In this document: piece after piece, positions 27,748 to 39,747 of the stretch
How positions within the stretch are numbered: the stretch's first letter is position 1
Layout: the number at the start of each line of letters is the position of its first letter
Assembly (NCBI GenBank): GCA_963813375.1
Contig: CAWEYT010000002.1
Span: 1 to 64,000 of the forward strand
Reading direction: 5' to 3'
Source: DASTFY01 sp963813375
GTDB taxonomy: Bacteria > Actinomycetota > Acidimicrobiia > Acidimicrobiales > Ilumatobacteraceae
DNA length: 64,000 nt
Position numbers and translations under genes: made by a program
The notes under the pieces: generated by a model
Told to the model about the DNA's origin: nothing
What the model saw: only the letters and a program-made list of their open reading frames with translations
The model's database searches: none

Positions 27748-28869
27748 ATGGTGGTGCGACTGCAGTCGGCCCTGCCGGAGGGCTACACGGCGGCATCCGC
27801 CGAGGAGCTGGCGGCGAGGATCGAGGCCGCCAAGGCCTCGCTCGGCGACCGGCTCTACATCCTCGGCCACCACTACCAGCGGGACGAGGTGATGCGCTGG
27901 GCCGACGCCCGCGGCGACTCGTTCCGGCTGTCGGTCCTCGCCAAGGAGCGCCCGCAGGCCGACTTCATCGTGTTCTGCGGCGTGCACTTCATGGCCGAGT
28001 CGGCCGACATCCTCACCACGCCCGAGCAGCAGGTGATCCTGCCCGACCTCAACGCCGGGTGCTCGATGGCCGACCTGGCCGACATCGACTCCGTCGAGGA
28101 GGCCTGGGAGGTGCTGGAGGGCGTCGTCGACATCGAGGGCGTCGTGCCCGTCACGTACATGAACTCCTCGGCCGCGCTCAAGGCGTTCGTGGGGCGGCAC
28201 GGCGGTGCCGTGTGCACGTCGACGAACGCACGGGCCGTGCTGGAGTGGGTCTTCCGGCCCCGGTCGGAGGGTGGCGCCGGCGGGCAGCAGGTGCTGTTCT
28301 TCCCCGACCAGCACCTCGGTCGGAACACCGGGGCGGCCATGGGGTACTCGCTGGACGACATGCGGGTCTGGAACCCGAGGTTGGAGATGGGCGGGCTGTC
28401 GGAGGCCGATCTGAAGGCGACGACGTTCCTGCTCTGGAAGGGCCACTGCTCGGTCCACCAGCGGTTCCAGCCGTCACACGTGGCCGAGTTCCGGGCCGCC
28501 CACCCGGACGACGGCATCGTGGTCGTCCACCCCGAGTGCGCCCACGAGGTGTGCGTCCTGGCCGACCAGGTCGGCTCGACGGACTTCATCATCCGTGCTG
28601 TGGAGGCGGCGCCGGCCGGCTCGGTCATCGGGGTCGGCACGGAGATCCACCTCGTCAACCGGCTGAACGACGAGTCGCCGGACAAGACGGTCGTGTCGCT
28701 GGATCCGTTGATCTGCCCGTGCTCGACCATGTTCCGGATCGATGCCCCGCACCTGTGCTGGGTGCTGGAGAACCTGGTCGAGGGTCGCGTCGTCAACCGG
28801 ATCGTCGTCGACGACGACACCGCGGAGTGGGCCCGGGTGGCCCTGGACCGCATGCTCTCCATCACCTGA
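27748..28869 (+). CDS. nadA: Quinolinate synthase A
   Basis: It condenses iminoaspartate and dihydroxyacetone phosphate to quinolinate in NAD synthesis. It has GHHYQRDEV near the start, FCGVHFMAESA, and the three Cys of the 4Fe-4S cluster in LNAGCSMAD (Cys105), HPECAHEV and CPCSTM. The 373 residues match the long form of NadA, and the gene is intact. No nadB or nadC is next to it; a single gene divergent from uvrC. Confidence 0.95.
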   Translation: MVVRLQSALPEGYTAASAEELAARIEAAKASLGDRLYILGHHYQRDEVMRWADARGDSFRLSVLAKERPQADFIVFCGVHFMAESADILTTPEQQVILPDLNAGCSMADLADIDSVEEAWEVLEGVVDIEGVVPVTYMNSSAALKAFVGRHGGAVCTSTNARAVLEWVFRPRSEGGAGGQQVLFFPDQHLGRNTGAAMGYSLDDMRVWNPRLEMGGLSEADLKATTFLLWKGHCSVHQRFQPSHVAEFRAAHPDDGIVVVHPECAHEVCVLADQVGSTDFIIRAVEAAPAGSVIGVGTEIHLVNRLNDESPDKTVVSLDPLICPCSTMFRIDAPHLCWVLENLVEGRVVNRIVVDDDTAEWARVALDRMLSIT

Positions 28870-28908
28870 GCGGCTGCGGGCGCCGAGCGATCGGGCCGAC
28901 CGTCGACC

Positions 28909-28955
28909 GTTCGACCGCGCCCCGCATCAACACCTGTCCGCAGGCGCGGTCGAAC
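28909..28955. terminator. Inverted repeat between convergent nadA and uvrA
   Basis: GTTCGACCGCGCC (28909-28921) and GGCGCGGTCGAAC (28943-28955) are exact 13-bp reverse complements. A nested GGCGCGGT/ACCGCGCC stem (28943-28961) offers an alternative fold. Lying 40 bases after nadA and 80 bases before the uvrA 3' end, it is a likely two-way terminator. Confidence 0.65.
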
Positions 28956-29034
28956 CGCGCCATTGGACATCTCTGTTCGAAGAGCGCGTTGCGGCGGCTT
29001 GCGGCCGGGCGGCGGGCGACGGCGGCGGCGGGCG

Positions 29035-31895
<2,861 letters not shown>

Positions 31896-31974
31896 CTGCC
31901 TCGACCCTACCGACGACGGTCCGGGCGCCGACGCTCGAACGGGTGAGCCGATCTCACGGCGTCCAGTGTAGTTC

Positions 31975-34088
31975 TCAGCTCCGAACGGGTGTTCGATCCT
32001 CGCGCCGGCGGGTGCTGGCCAGGACGATCAGCCCGACGGCCAGGCAGGCCACCCCGAGCGTCAGTGGCGCGCCGGGACCACCACCGGTTCCGGGGAGCTG
32101 GGCGGGGGCGACCGTCGTCGGCCCGAAGCACGGCTCGGACGCGCTCGCGGCCTCGGCCACGAACACGCCGTTGACGAAGGCCTGCATGGTCCCCGGTCTC
32201 GTGCTGCTGAAGGCTCGCCTGCGAAGGGACCTAGCTGGACCGTTGTGAAAGGCGTCCCATCCAGTCGCAACTCGACCGTCAGAGTGAGCATGTCCGTTGT
32301 TGAAGACCTCCCAGCCGTAGCCGCCTGCGCTGGCGGAGAAGCAGGTTCCGAACAGGGAAATCGACTCCAGGCAGGGATCGTCGTTGAGTTGAACCTCGAA
32401 CGCGAGGTCTGCCGCCGAGGTACAGCTGCGCCATGCCCGCGACAGGGCTCACGAGCTCCGCGGCCGCCGAATGGGTCGAGCTCCGCGCTCGCCACGGGCA
32501 CCCCGTCCACGCGGAGCTCCACGGTGGCTGGGACGTCGCGCAGGTTCGCGACTCGGACCACGTAGCCGAACGCAGGATCGAAGCACTGCAGGATGAAGGC
32601 GACGCACGGATCAGACGTCGGTGCCGCCTCGTCCACCACGATCCCGTCGATCAGCACCTGCCCCAGGCCGGCTTCCTGGCTGACGACCTGGACCGGTGCG
32701 AACGGGTCCAGATCGACCACGGCGACGGTCGTGCCGCCGACCCGCAGCTCGGCCGTCACTGCCCGAGCCGCGAGCAGCTCCCACACCTGACCGTCCACCG
32801 GGTCCGCGCACACGGCTCGGATCGTCACGCACGGTTCGGGAGACCTCTCGGCGCTGGCCACCAATTGTCCGCCCGCGTACGCCTCCATCGTCCCGCCCGA
32901 CCGCGGTGGTGAGGATGCGCTCGCTCTGCGGGGCCGAGGGTCACGGTGGCCACGTCGACCCCGTCGAGCACCAGCCGGACATCGACGGGCGCCCCGCCGT
33001 CGTTGCTGACGCTCCACAGCGTGCCCGAGGCGGCGTCCGAGCAGATCGAGAAGAGCCCGATCGTCGAGTCGCACACGACGTTCGAGCTGGTGGCGGACGC
33101 GACGACCTCGCCGTCGAGCACCAGCTCGCCGAGGCCACCGGCCGGAGTCGTGACCTCCCGCCCCTCGAAGGGCGCCAGGTCGAGCACCGCCTGGACCACG
33201 CCGCCCACCCGCAGCTCCACCGTCACCGCGGGCTCCAGGTCGTTCGACACGAACCACCGGTAACCCTGCCCGGGCGCGAAGCACACGGCGAAGAACGACA
33301 CCGGGCCCCGCACGCACGGAGTCTCGTTGCTCGCCGCCTCGGCTACGACCTGGCCGGCGACGAGCGCATCGGCCTGCCCCCCGTCGGCGTGGTGAAGCCC
33401 GCGAACCCACCGGACTCGACGGTGAACGTGCCGACGACGGCTCCCCCGAGCCGGACCTCGACGTCAACGGGATCAGGCGCGCTGTTGCCCAGCAACCACT
33501 GATAGCCGGTGACGTCATCCCGGCACAGCCCACCCATGCCGATGCTCCCCGGCGCGACCGGGCACGGAGCGTCGAAGCTCTCGGTCTGGAAGGTGGCTCC
33601 GGGGAGGATCGCCAGCATCGTCCCGGGCGCGTCCGTCCGGAATCCATAGACCTCGCCGGCGGCGAGGCGTCACGGTGTCGAAGGGCTGCCCGTTGAACTC
33701 GAGCTCCACGTCCACCGGGACGTCCCCGAGGTTGGACATGGCGAACACGAACGCCGTCGGAGTGGCGCACAGGCCCCGCAGATAGAACGTCGGGAGCTGC
33801 TCGGCGTCACCAGCCGCCGGCACGGTCGAGGTGGTCGAGTCGATCGTAGTCGAGGCGGTCGTGGTCGAGGTGGTCGTGGGCGCCGCGATGCTCGTGGTCG
33901 TCGTGTCGCCAGCGGTCGTCGTGTCGTCGCCGCCGATTGTCGTCGGCACGAACGTCCGTGGTCGTCGACGTCGAGTCCTGAGCTTCCCGCTCGACCTCGG
34001 GATCGGTTGATGCGCCGGCCACTCCGGCGGCCACCAGCACGGACCCCGCGACGAGCAGGACCACGGACAGCCTCCGCCCGACCCCCAT
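31975..34088 (-). CDS. LPXTG-anchored surface protein with about seven tandem modules, frame-broken
   Basis: ATG 34088 (MGVGRRLSVVLLVAGSVLVA) gives a signal peptide. Next comes a Thr-rich spacer (TTTSTTTASTTIDSTTSTV region, about 33800-33960). Then follow roughly seven modules of about 95 residues, each with a short Cys-containing strand, a VSN/VAN segment, PVDVELRVDGVPVAS-like strands and DLAPFEG. The C-terminus is LPGTGGGPGAP, a hydrophobic helix (LTLGVACLAVGLIVLAS) and TRRRED, a sortase anchor. Five or more frame breaks occur, some in long C or G runs. It is probably displayed on the cell wall; binding partner unknown. The modules were aligned by eye. Confidence 0.7.
31982..31995 (-). promoter_or_regulatory. 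LexA-type SOS box upstream of uvrA
   Basis: CGAAC-GGGT-GTTCG fits exactly the CGAAC-N4-GTTCG consensus bound by LexA in actinobacteria and Bacillus. It ends 87 bases before the uvrA ATG. A TACACT that could serve as a -10 box lies about 20 bases downstream of it on the uvrA side, so the box would cover the -35 region. It falls inside the last codons of the LPXTG gene. Confidence 0.75.
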
Positions 34089-34151
34089 TGCGCCCCCTCC
34101 CGCTTGTCCCACGGATGGTACGCCCGTTCAAGCGGGCCGTCACGGGGAGAT

Positions 34152-36173
34152 TCAGCCCGCCTCGCGCAACTCCCGCCGCAACTCGTTGACCTCGTCGCGC
34201 AGGCGCGCCGCGTACTCGAAGCGCAGCTCCGCGGCGGCATCGTGCATCTCGTCCTCGAGCGTCTGGATGAGCCGCACCAGCTCGGTCTGGGGCATGTCGG
34301 CCAGGTCGCGGCGGACCTTGTCCCGCTCCCGCTGACGGCGACGGTCCCGACCGGGGACCGGCGCGGTGTCGTCCGGTCGGAGCAGGGACAGGATGTCCGT
34401 GACGGCCTTGCGGATGGTCTGCGGATCGATGCCGTGCTCGGCGTTGTAGGCGACCTGCCGCGCCCGCCGGCGGTTCGTCTCGTCGATGGCGTGCTGCATC
34501 GAGTCCGTCACCTTGTCCGCGTACATCACGACCTGTCCGTCGACGTTGCGCGCCGCCCGCCCCATCGTCTGGATGAGGCTCGTCTGCGAGCGGAGGAAGC
34601 CCTCCTTGTCGGCGTCCAGGATGGCGACCAGGGACACCTCGGGCAGGTCGAGCCCCTCCCGCAGCAGGTTGATGCCGACGAGCACGTCGAACTCGCCCAG
34701 CCGCAGCGCCCGCAGGATCTCGATGCGTTGGATCGTGTCGATGTTGGAGTGCAGGTAGCGGACCCTCAGCCCCTGCTCCAGCAGGTAGTCCGTCAGGTCC
34801 TCGGCCATCTTCTTGGTGAGCGTCGTGACCAGCACGCGGTGGCCCTTGATCACGCGGTCGTTGACCTGCTCGATGAGGTCGTCGATCTGACCCTTGGTCG
34901 GCTTGACGATGACCTCGGGGTCGACGAGGCCCGTCGGCCGCACGATCTGCTCGACCACCTGGTCGCTCACCCGCAGCTCGTACGCGCTGGGCGTGGCCGA
35001 GAGGAAGACCACCTGGTTGAGCCGCTCCATGACCTCCTCGAACCGCAGCGGGCGGTTGTCCCGGGCGCTGGGGAGTCGGAAGCCGTGCTCGACGAGCTGG
35101 TCCTTGCGGCTGCGGTCCCCCTCGTACTGCCCGTGCAGCTGGGGCACGGCCACGTGGCTCTCGTCGATGACGAGCAGCCAGTCCTCCGGGAAGTAGTCGA
35201 GCAGCGTGAACGGCGGCTCGCCGAACGTGCGGCCGTCGATGTGCATCGAGTAGTTCTCGATGCCGTTGCAGTAGCCGACCTCCTGGATCATCTCGAGGTC
35301 GTACTGGGTGCGCATCCGCAGGCGCTGTGCCTCCAGGAGCTTGCCCTCCCGCTCGAAGAAGGCCAAGCGGTCCTGGAGCTCGGCCTCGATGCCCACGATC
35401 GCCTTGCGCATGCGCTCGTCGCCGGCGACGTAGTGCGTGGCGGGGAAGACGATCACCTCGGTCAGCTCGTTGAGCTGCTCACCGGTGAGCGGGTCGACGA
35501 TGGTGAGCCTCTCCACCGTGTCGCCGAACATCTCGACGCGCAGGACGGTCTCGTCGTACGCCGGGTGTACCTCGATGGTGTCGCCCCGCACGCGGAACTT
35601 GCCCCTGCCGAGGGTCATGTCGTTGCGGTCGTACTGGAGGTCGACCAGGCGGCGCAGGATCGACCGCTGGTCGTAGTCGACGCCGGTGTGCAGCTCCAGC
35701 AGCTGGCCCCGGTACTCGGCGGGGTCGCCCATGCCGTAGATGCACGACACCGAGGCGACCACGATGGTGTCCCGCCGGGTGAGCAGCGCGGCCGTCGCCG
35801 AGTGGCGCAAGCGGTCGATCTCGTCGTTGATGGACGAGTCCTTCTCGATGTACGTGTCGCTCGACGCGATGTACGCCTCGGGCTGGTAGTAGTCGTAGTA
35901 GCTGACGAAGTACTCGACGCGGTTCTCCGGGAAGAACTCCTTCATCTCGGTGGCGAGCTGCGCGGCCAGGCTCTTGTTGGGGGCGAGGATGAGCGTGGGG
36001 CGCTGCACCGCCTCGATCGTCCAGGCGATGGTGGCGCTCTTGCCCGAGCCGGTGATGCCGAGCAGCGTCTGGAACCGATCGCCCCGCTGCACCCCCTCCG
36101 CCAGCTTGGCGATGGCCGCCGGCTGGTCCCCGGCGGGCGCGAAGTCGGAGTGGACCGTGAAGGCGGCGGACAT
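34152..36173 (-). CDS. uvrB: UvrB excinuclease helicase-like subunit
   Basis: It has Walker A GITGSGKSATIAW, the beta-hairpin YFVSYYDYYQPEAYI, VVASVSCIYGMG, the DEAD-like motif VIDESHV, motif VI QTMGRAARN and a C-terminal UVR motif (LEDEMHDAAAELRFEYAARL) that contacts UvrC. ATG 36173 starts MSAAFTVHSDFAPAGDQPAA, a standard N-terminus; longer in-frame extensions are unlike UvrB. 673 residues, intact. A LexA-type box stands 34 bases upstream. Confidence 0.96.
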   Translation of the reverse strand: MSAAFTVHSDFAPAGDQPAAIAKLAEGVQRGDRFQTLLGITGSGKSATIAWTIEAVQRPTLILAPNKSLAAQLATEMKEFFPENRVEYFVSYYDYYQPEAYIASSDTYIEKDSSINDEIDRLRHSATAALLTRRDTIVVASVSCIYGMGDPAEYRGQLLELHTGVDYDQRSILRRLVDLQYDRNDMTLGRGKFRVRGDTIEVHPAYDETVLRVEMFGDTVERLTIVDPLTGEQLNELTEVIVFPATHYVAGDERMRKAIVGIEAELQDRLAFFEREGKLLEAQRLRMRTQYDLEMIQEVGYCNGIENYSMHIDGRTFGEPPFTLLDYFPEDWLLVIDESHVAVPQLHGQYEGDRSRKDQLVEHGFRLPSARDNRPLRFEEVMERLNQVVFLSATPSAYELRVSDQVVEQIVRPTGLVDPEVIVKPTKGQIDDLIEQVNDRVIKGHRVLVTTLTKKMAEDLTDYLLEQGLRVRYLHSNIDTIQRIEILRALRLGEFDVLVGINLLREGLDLPEVSLVAILDADKEGFLRSQTSLIQTMGRAARNVDGQVVMYADKVTDSMQHAIDETNRRRARQVAYNAEHGIDPQTIRKAVTDILSLLRPDDTAPVPGRDRRRQRERDKVRRDLADMPQTELVRLIQTLEDEMHDAAAELRFEYAARLRDEVNELRRELREAG

Positions 36174-36206
36174 CGTGATCGATGTTACCGGCGGGGTGTT
36201 ACAGGC

Positions 36207-36220
36207 CGAACCTGTGTTCG
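36207..36220 (-). promoter_or_regulatory. LexA-type SOS box upstream of uvrB
   Basis: CGAAC-CTGT-GTTCG matches the CGAAC-N4-GTTCG LexA consensus perfectly and lies 34 bases before the uvrB start, in the short gap to mscR. Together with the box before uvrA it points to DNA-damage control of both genes. Confidence 0.8.
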
Positions 36221-36255
36221 GGCCAGCACTGAATTCTGGGCGCGGCATCCAGGTG

Positions 36256-37338
36256 CTACATGACCACGACGGAGCGGAGAACCTCGCCCTGCTCCATCTT
36301 GTGGAAGGCCTCCTCGACCTCGTCGAGGGCGATGGTCTCCGACACGAAGCCGTCGAGGTTGAGCCGGCCCTGCAGGTAGAGGTCGATGAGCATGGGGAAG
36401 TCGCGGCTGGGCAGGCAGTCGCCGTACCAGCTCGACTTGAGGGCACCGCCCCGCCCGAAGACCTCGATGAACGGCAGCTCGATGGTCATGTCGGGGCGGG
36501 GGACGCCGACCAGGACGACGGTGCCGGCCAGATCGCGGGCGTCGAACGCCTGCCGGTAGGTCTGGGGAAGGCCGATGGCCTCGATGCAGACATCGGCGCC
36601 GTTGCCGCCGGTGGCGGCCTTGATGGCCTCCACCGGGTCCTCCTTCGTGGAGTTCACGGTGTGGGTGGCGCCGAAGTCCTTGGCCCAGGCCAGCTTCTGA
36701 TCGTCGATGTCGACGGCGACGATCGTGGAGGCGCCGGCCAGACGAGCCCCGGCGATGGCGGCGTTGCCGACCCCGCCGCAGCCGAACACGGCCACCGAGT
36801 CCCCACGCCCGACCCCACCGGTGTTGATGGCGGCGCCGAGGCCGGCCATGACGCCGCACCCGAGCAGGCCGGCGGCGGTGGCGGGCGCACTGGGATCGAC
36901 CTTGGTGCACTGGCCGGCGGCCACCAGCGTCTTGTCGGCGAAGGCGCCGATCCCGAGGGCGGGGCTGAGCACGGTGCCATCGGCGAGCGTCATCTTCTGG
37001 GTGGCGTTGAAGGTCGAGAAGCAGTACCAGGGCTTGCCCTTGCGGCAGCTCCGGCACTGCCCGCACACGGCCCGCCAGTTGAGGATCACGTAGTCACCGG
37101 GCGCCACATCGGCCACGTCGGGCCCGACCGCCTCGACGATGCCGGCGGCCTCGTGTCCCAGCAGGAAGGGGAAGTCGTCGTTGATGCCGCCCTCGCGGTA
37201 GTGCAGGTCGGTGTGGCAGACCCCGCAGGCCTTCACGGCGACGAGCGCCTCCCCCGGGCCAGGGTCGGGTACGAGCACCGTCTCGATGCTGACAGGCTCT
37301 CCCTTGGCCTTGGCCACCACTCCCCGGACCTCGTGCAT
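36256..37338 (-). CDS. mscR: S-(hydroxymethyl)mycothiol dehydrogenase (zinc alcohol dehydrogenase family)
   Basis: It oxidises the adduct of formaldehyde with mycothiol, and may reduce S-nitrosomycothiol. Seen: ACGVCHTDLHYREGGI (catalytic zinc Cys), GHEAAGIVEAVG, structural zinc cysteines in CGQCRSCRKGKPWYC, NATQKMTLADG, GCGVMAGLGAAINTG, Rossmann motif VAVFGCGGVGNAAIAGA, and LKSSWYGDCLP. The segment order is that of the mycobacterial MSCR/AdhE2 group more than of glutathione-dependent ADH. ATG 37338 gives 360 residues. Its presence implies that the cell makes mycothiol. Confidence 0.88.
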   Translation of the reverse strand: MHEVRGVVAKAKGEPVSIETVLVPDPGPGEALVAVKACGVCHTDLHYREGGINDDFPFLLGHEAAGIVEAVGPDVADVAPGDYVILNWRAVCGQCRSCRKGKPWYCFSTFNATQKMTLADGTVLSPALGIGAFADKTLVAAGQCTKVDPSAPATAAGLLGCGVMAGLGAAINTGGVGRGDSVAVFGCGGVGNAAIAGARLAGASTIVAVDIDDQKLAWAKDFGATHTVNSTKEDPVEAIKAATGGNGADVCIEAIGLPQTYRQAFDARDLAGTVVLVGVPRPDMTIELPFIEVFGRGGALKSSWYGDCLPSRDFPMLIDLYLQGRLNLDGFVSETIALDEVEEAFHKMEQGEVLRSVVVM

Positions 37339-37432
37339 GGGCTGCGCGCTCCTCACTTCTGGGCCGCCCCCTTGGCGGCCCGCGGTGGGCATCCTGGCAC
37401 GCCGCCTCGGACAGGTGCGCCAGCGGTGGGAC

Positions 37433-37479
37433 GTCTCGCGGAGCACGATTGCGGATTCCGCAACGGTGCTCCGCGAGAC
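37433..37479 (-). terminator. 47-base near-perfect palindrome after coaE
   Basis: GTCTCGCGGAGCAC (37433-37446) pairs exactly with GTGCTCCGCGAGAC (37466-37479). The interior (TTGCGGA/TCCGCAA) is also self-complementary, with two mismatched positions near the junction. It starts 22 bases after the coaE stop and is the likely terminator between coaE and mscR. Confidence 0.75.
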
Positions 37480-37500
37480 CGCGGTTGGGCTCCGCCCGAT

Positions 37501-38106
37501 CTACCGGCCGGCGGGAGGGAGGGTCTGGAGCCAGGCCCAGAGCTCGTCGATCTGGGCCTCGAGTGCCTCCAGGTCGCCGGTGTTGTCGACGATGCGGTCC
37601 GCACCCGCCGCTCGCTCCTCGCGCGTGGCCTGGCGGGCGATGCGAGCCCGAGCGTCCGCCTCGTCCATCCCCCGGAGGCGAACCAACCGCTCGACGGCCA
37701 CGTCCACCGGCGTGTCGACCACGATGGTCGCGGCCAGACCCCGGCGGGGGTTCTCGGCCAGGAGCGGGATGTCGAGCACGACCACGGCGTCGGTCCCCGC
37801 GGCCGCCTCGATGCGCCGCGCGATCTCCACCCCGACCGCCGGGTGGACGATGGCGTTCAGGTCCTTCAGGGCCTCTGGATCCGAGAACACGACAGCCGCC
37901 AGCGCGGCGCGGTCGAGCTCACCGTCCGGCTGGAGCACACCCGGACTGAAGCGGTCGACGATGGCGGCCAGCACCGGTTGGCCCGGCCGCTGGAGCTCCC
38001 GGGTGATGGCATCGGCGTCGACGATGACGGCGCCGCGCGCCGCCAGTCGCGCCGACACCGTCGACTTCCCCGAACCGATGCCGCCCGTCAACCCGACCAG
38101 GATCAC
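37501..38106 (-). CDS. coaE: Dephospho-CoA kinase
   Basis: It performs the last step of coenzyme A synthesis. It has the N-terminal P-loop GLTGGIGSGKST (residues 6-17), DADAITRELQRPG, HPAVGVEI, the VVLDIPLLAE segment, and RLVRLRGMDEADARARIARQ with conserved Arg/Gln of the lid. 201 residues, intact. It follows rpsA, a gene pair common in actinobacteria. Confidence 0.94.
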   Translation of the reverse strand: MILVGLTGGIGSGKSTVSARLAARGAVIVDADAITRELQRPGQPVLAAIVDRFSPGVLQPDGELDRAALAAVVFSDPEALKDLNAIVHPAVGVEIARRIEAAAGTDAVVVLDIPLLAENPRRGLAATIVVDTPVDVAVERLVRLRGMDEADARARIARQATREERAAGADRIVDNTGDLEALEAQIDELWAWLQTLPPAGR

Positions 38107-38133
38107 GAGCGGATGGGAGCGCTCAGACGGAGC

Positions 38134-39617
38134 TCAGGCTCCGTCAGCCGCAGGGTCAGCGGTGGGGTCAGCCGCAGGGTCAGCGGTGGGGTCAGCCGCG
38201 GCGCTCACCGGGCGCCTCCGGTTCGGCGGCCGCGGGGACCTCGGACATCTCGGCGGCCGGAACCGGCTCGTCAGCCGGCAACCGGCTCGCTTGCCGGAAC
38301 CGGCTCGGTGGGCGGAAGCGAATCGCCGGGCGGCGCCTCTCCATCCTCACCGAGCTCCTCGAAGTACTCGGCCCACGCCGCCTCGCGCTCGGCATCGTCG
38401 GTGACGGTGTAGTTGCCCTGCTCGTCGATCCCGAAGTGCTCCCGGTACTCCTCGGCCAGCTCGCCGCCCTCGGCGGCCTGCTTGATCGACAGGCTGATCC
38501 GTCGCCGGGCAAGGTCGAGGTCGATGATCTTGACCCACAGCTCCTCGCCGGGCGTCACGACCTGCTCGGGCGACTCCACGTGGTGCGCCGACATCTCCGA
38601 GATGTGGACGAGACCCTCGATGCCGTCGCCGACCTGGACGAAGGCGCCGAACGGCACCAGCTTGGTGACCCGGCCGTAGACCAGCTCGCCCACGCGGTGG
38701 CTGCCGGCGAACTCCTGCCACGGATCCTGCTGGGTGGCCTTGAGCGAGAGGCTGATGCGCTCGCGATCGTGGTCGACGTCGAGCACCTTGATGCTGACCT
38801 CGTCGCCCACCGACACCACCGAACCGGGATGATCGACGTGCTTCCACGACAGCTCGGAGACGTGGATGAGACCGTCCATGCCGCCGAGGTCGACGAAGGC
38901 TCCGAAGGACACGACCGAGGACACCACCCCGGTGCGGACGTCACCCGGCTTGAGGTTGGCGAGGAAGTCCTCGCGCTGCTCCTTCTGGGTCTCCTCGAGG
39001 TAGCCGCGGCGGGACAGCACGACGTTGTTGCGGTTCTTGTCGAGCTCGATGATCTTGGCCTGGAGGATCCGGCCGACGTACGGCTGCAGGTCGCGCACGC
39101 GGCGCAGCTCGACGAGCGAAGCGGGCAGGAACCCGCGTAGGCCGATGTCCATGATGAGGCCGCCCTTGACGACCTCGATGACCGGACCCTCGACGACTCC
39201 CTCAGACTCCTTGATCTTCTCGATCGTGCCCCAGGCCCGCTCGTACTGCGCCCGCTTCTTGGAGAGCAGGAGCCGGCCCTCCTTGTCCTCCTTCGTGAGG
39301 ACCAGGGCCTCGAGCTCTTCGCCCATCTTCACCACGTCGAACGGGTTGACGTCGTTGCGGATGGACAGCTCACGCGAGGGGATGACGCCCTCGGACTTGT
39401 AGCCGATGTCGAGCAGGACCTCGTCCTTGTCGATCTTCACGACTGTCCCGTTGACGATCTGCCCGTCTTCGACGTCGACGAGGGTGCCGGCGATGGCGTC
39501 TTCGAAGCTCTGGCCCAGATCGTCCTCGACGACCTGGCGTGGGAGGTAGTTGCCCTCGTCGTCGAACGTGCCGAACAGCGTGTCGTCTTCGGGGGCGGAG
39601 GAGGTGATGTCGGACAA
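38134..39617 (-). CDS. rpsA: Ribosomal protein S1 with an acidic, repeat-built tail
   Basis: Four S1 RNA-binding domains are seen (motifs IVNGTVVKIDKDEVLLDIG, VEGPVIEVVKGGLIMDIG, RTGVVSSVVSFGAFVDLGG and VYGRVTKLVPFGAFVQVGDG). TTG 39617 (MSDITSSAPEDD) is chosen because the longer frame adds unlike sequence. After the domains comes an acidic, Pro/Glu/Ala-rich tail. A break near 38282 shifts it to the frame reading PADEPVPAAEMSEVPAAAEP. A possible second shift near 38200 would continue it as AADPTADPAADPTADP to TGA at 38134-38136; without that shift it ends at 38192. The tail end is therefore uncertain. Confidence 0.9.
38143..38203. repeat. 24-bp tandem repeat, 2.5 copies, at the end of rpsA
   Basis: Two identical 24-base units (38143-38166 and 38167-38190) are followed by a 13-base partial unit. 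The unit is built from GTCAGCCGCAGG and GTCAGCGGTGGG. On the minus strand one frame gives repeating Ala-Ala-Asp-Pro-Thr-Ala-Asp-Pro, fitting a low-complexity extension of the S1 tail. Two units of 24 bases keep any reading frame. Confidence 0.85.
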
Positions 39618-39747
39618 AGGACGGGATCGCTTTCGGGGTGGACAGGAGTCGTGATGGATGGACGCTCGGCCGGCCGCGAGGGCGCGACGAAGGTTGCCCA
39701 GGCTACCACCGGCCCCCGTCCGGTCCTTCAGCGTCCAGACTGGTGAT

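Noticed and set aside
25421..27892. An 823-codon open frame on the + strand opposite uvrC
   Set aside because: It is a shadow of uvrC with low-complexity sequence and no recognisable domain, and it runs across the divergent nadA promoter.
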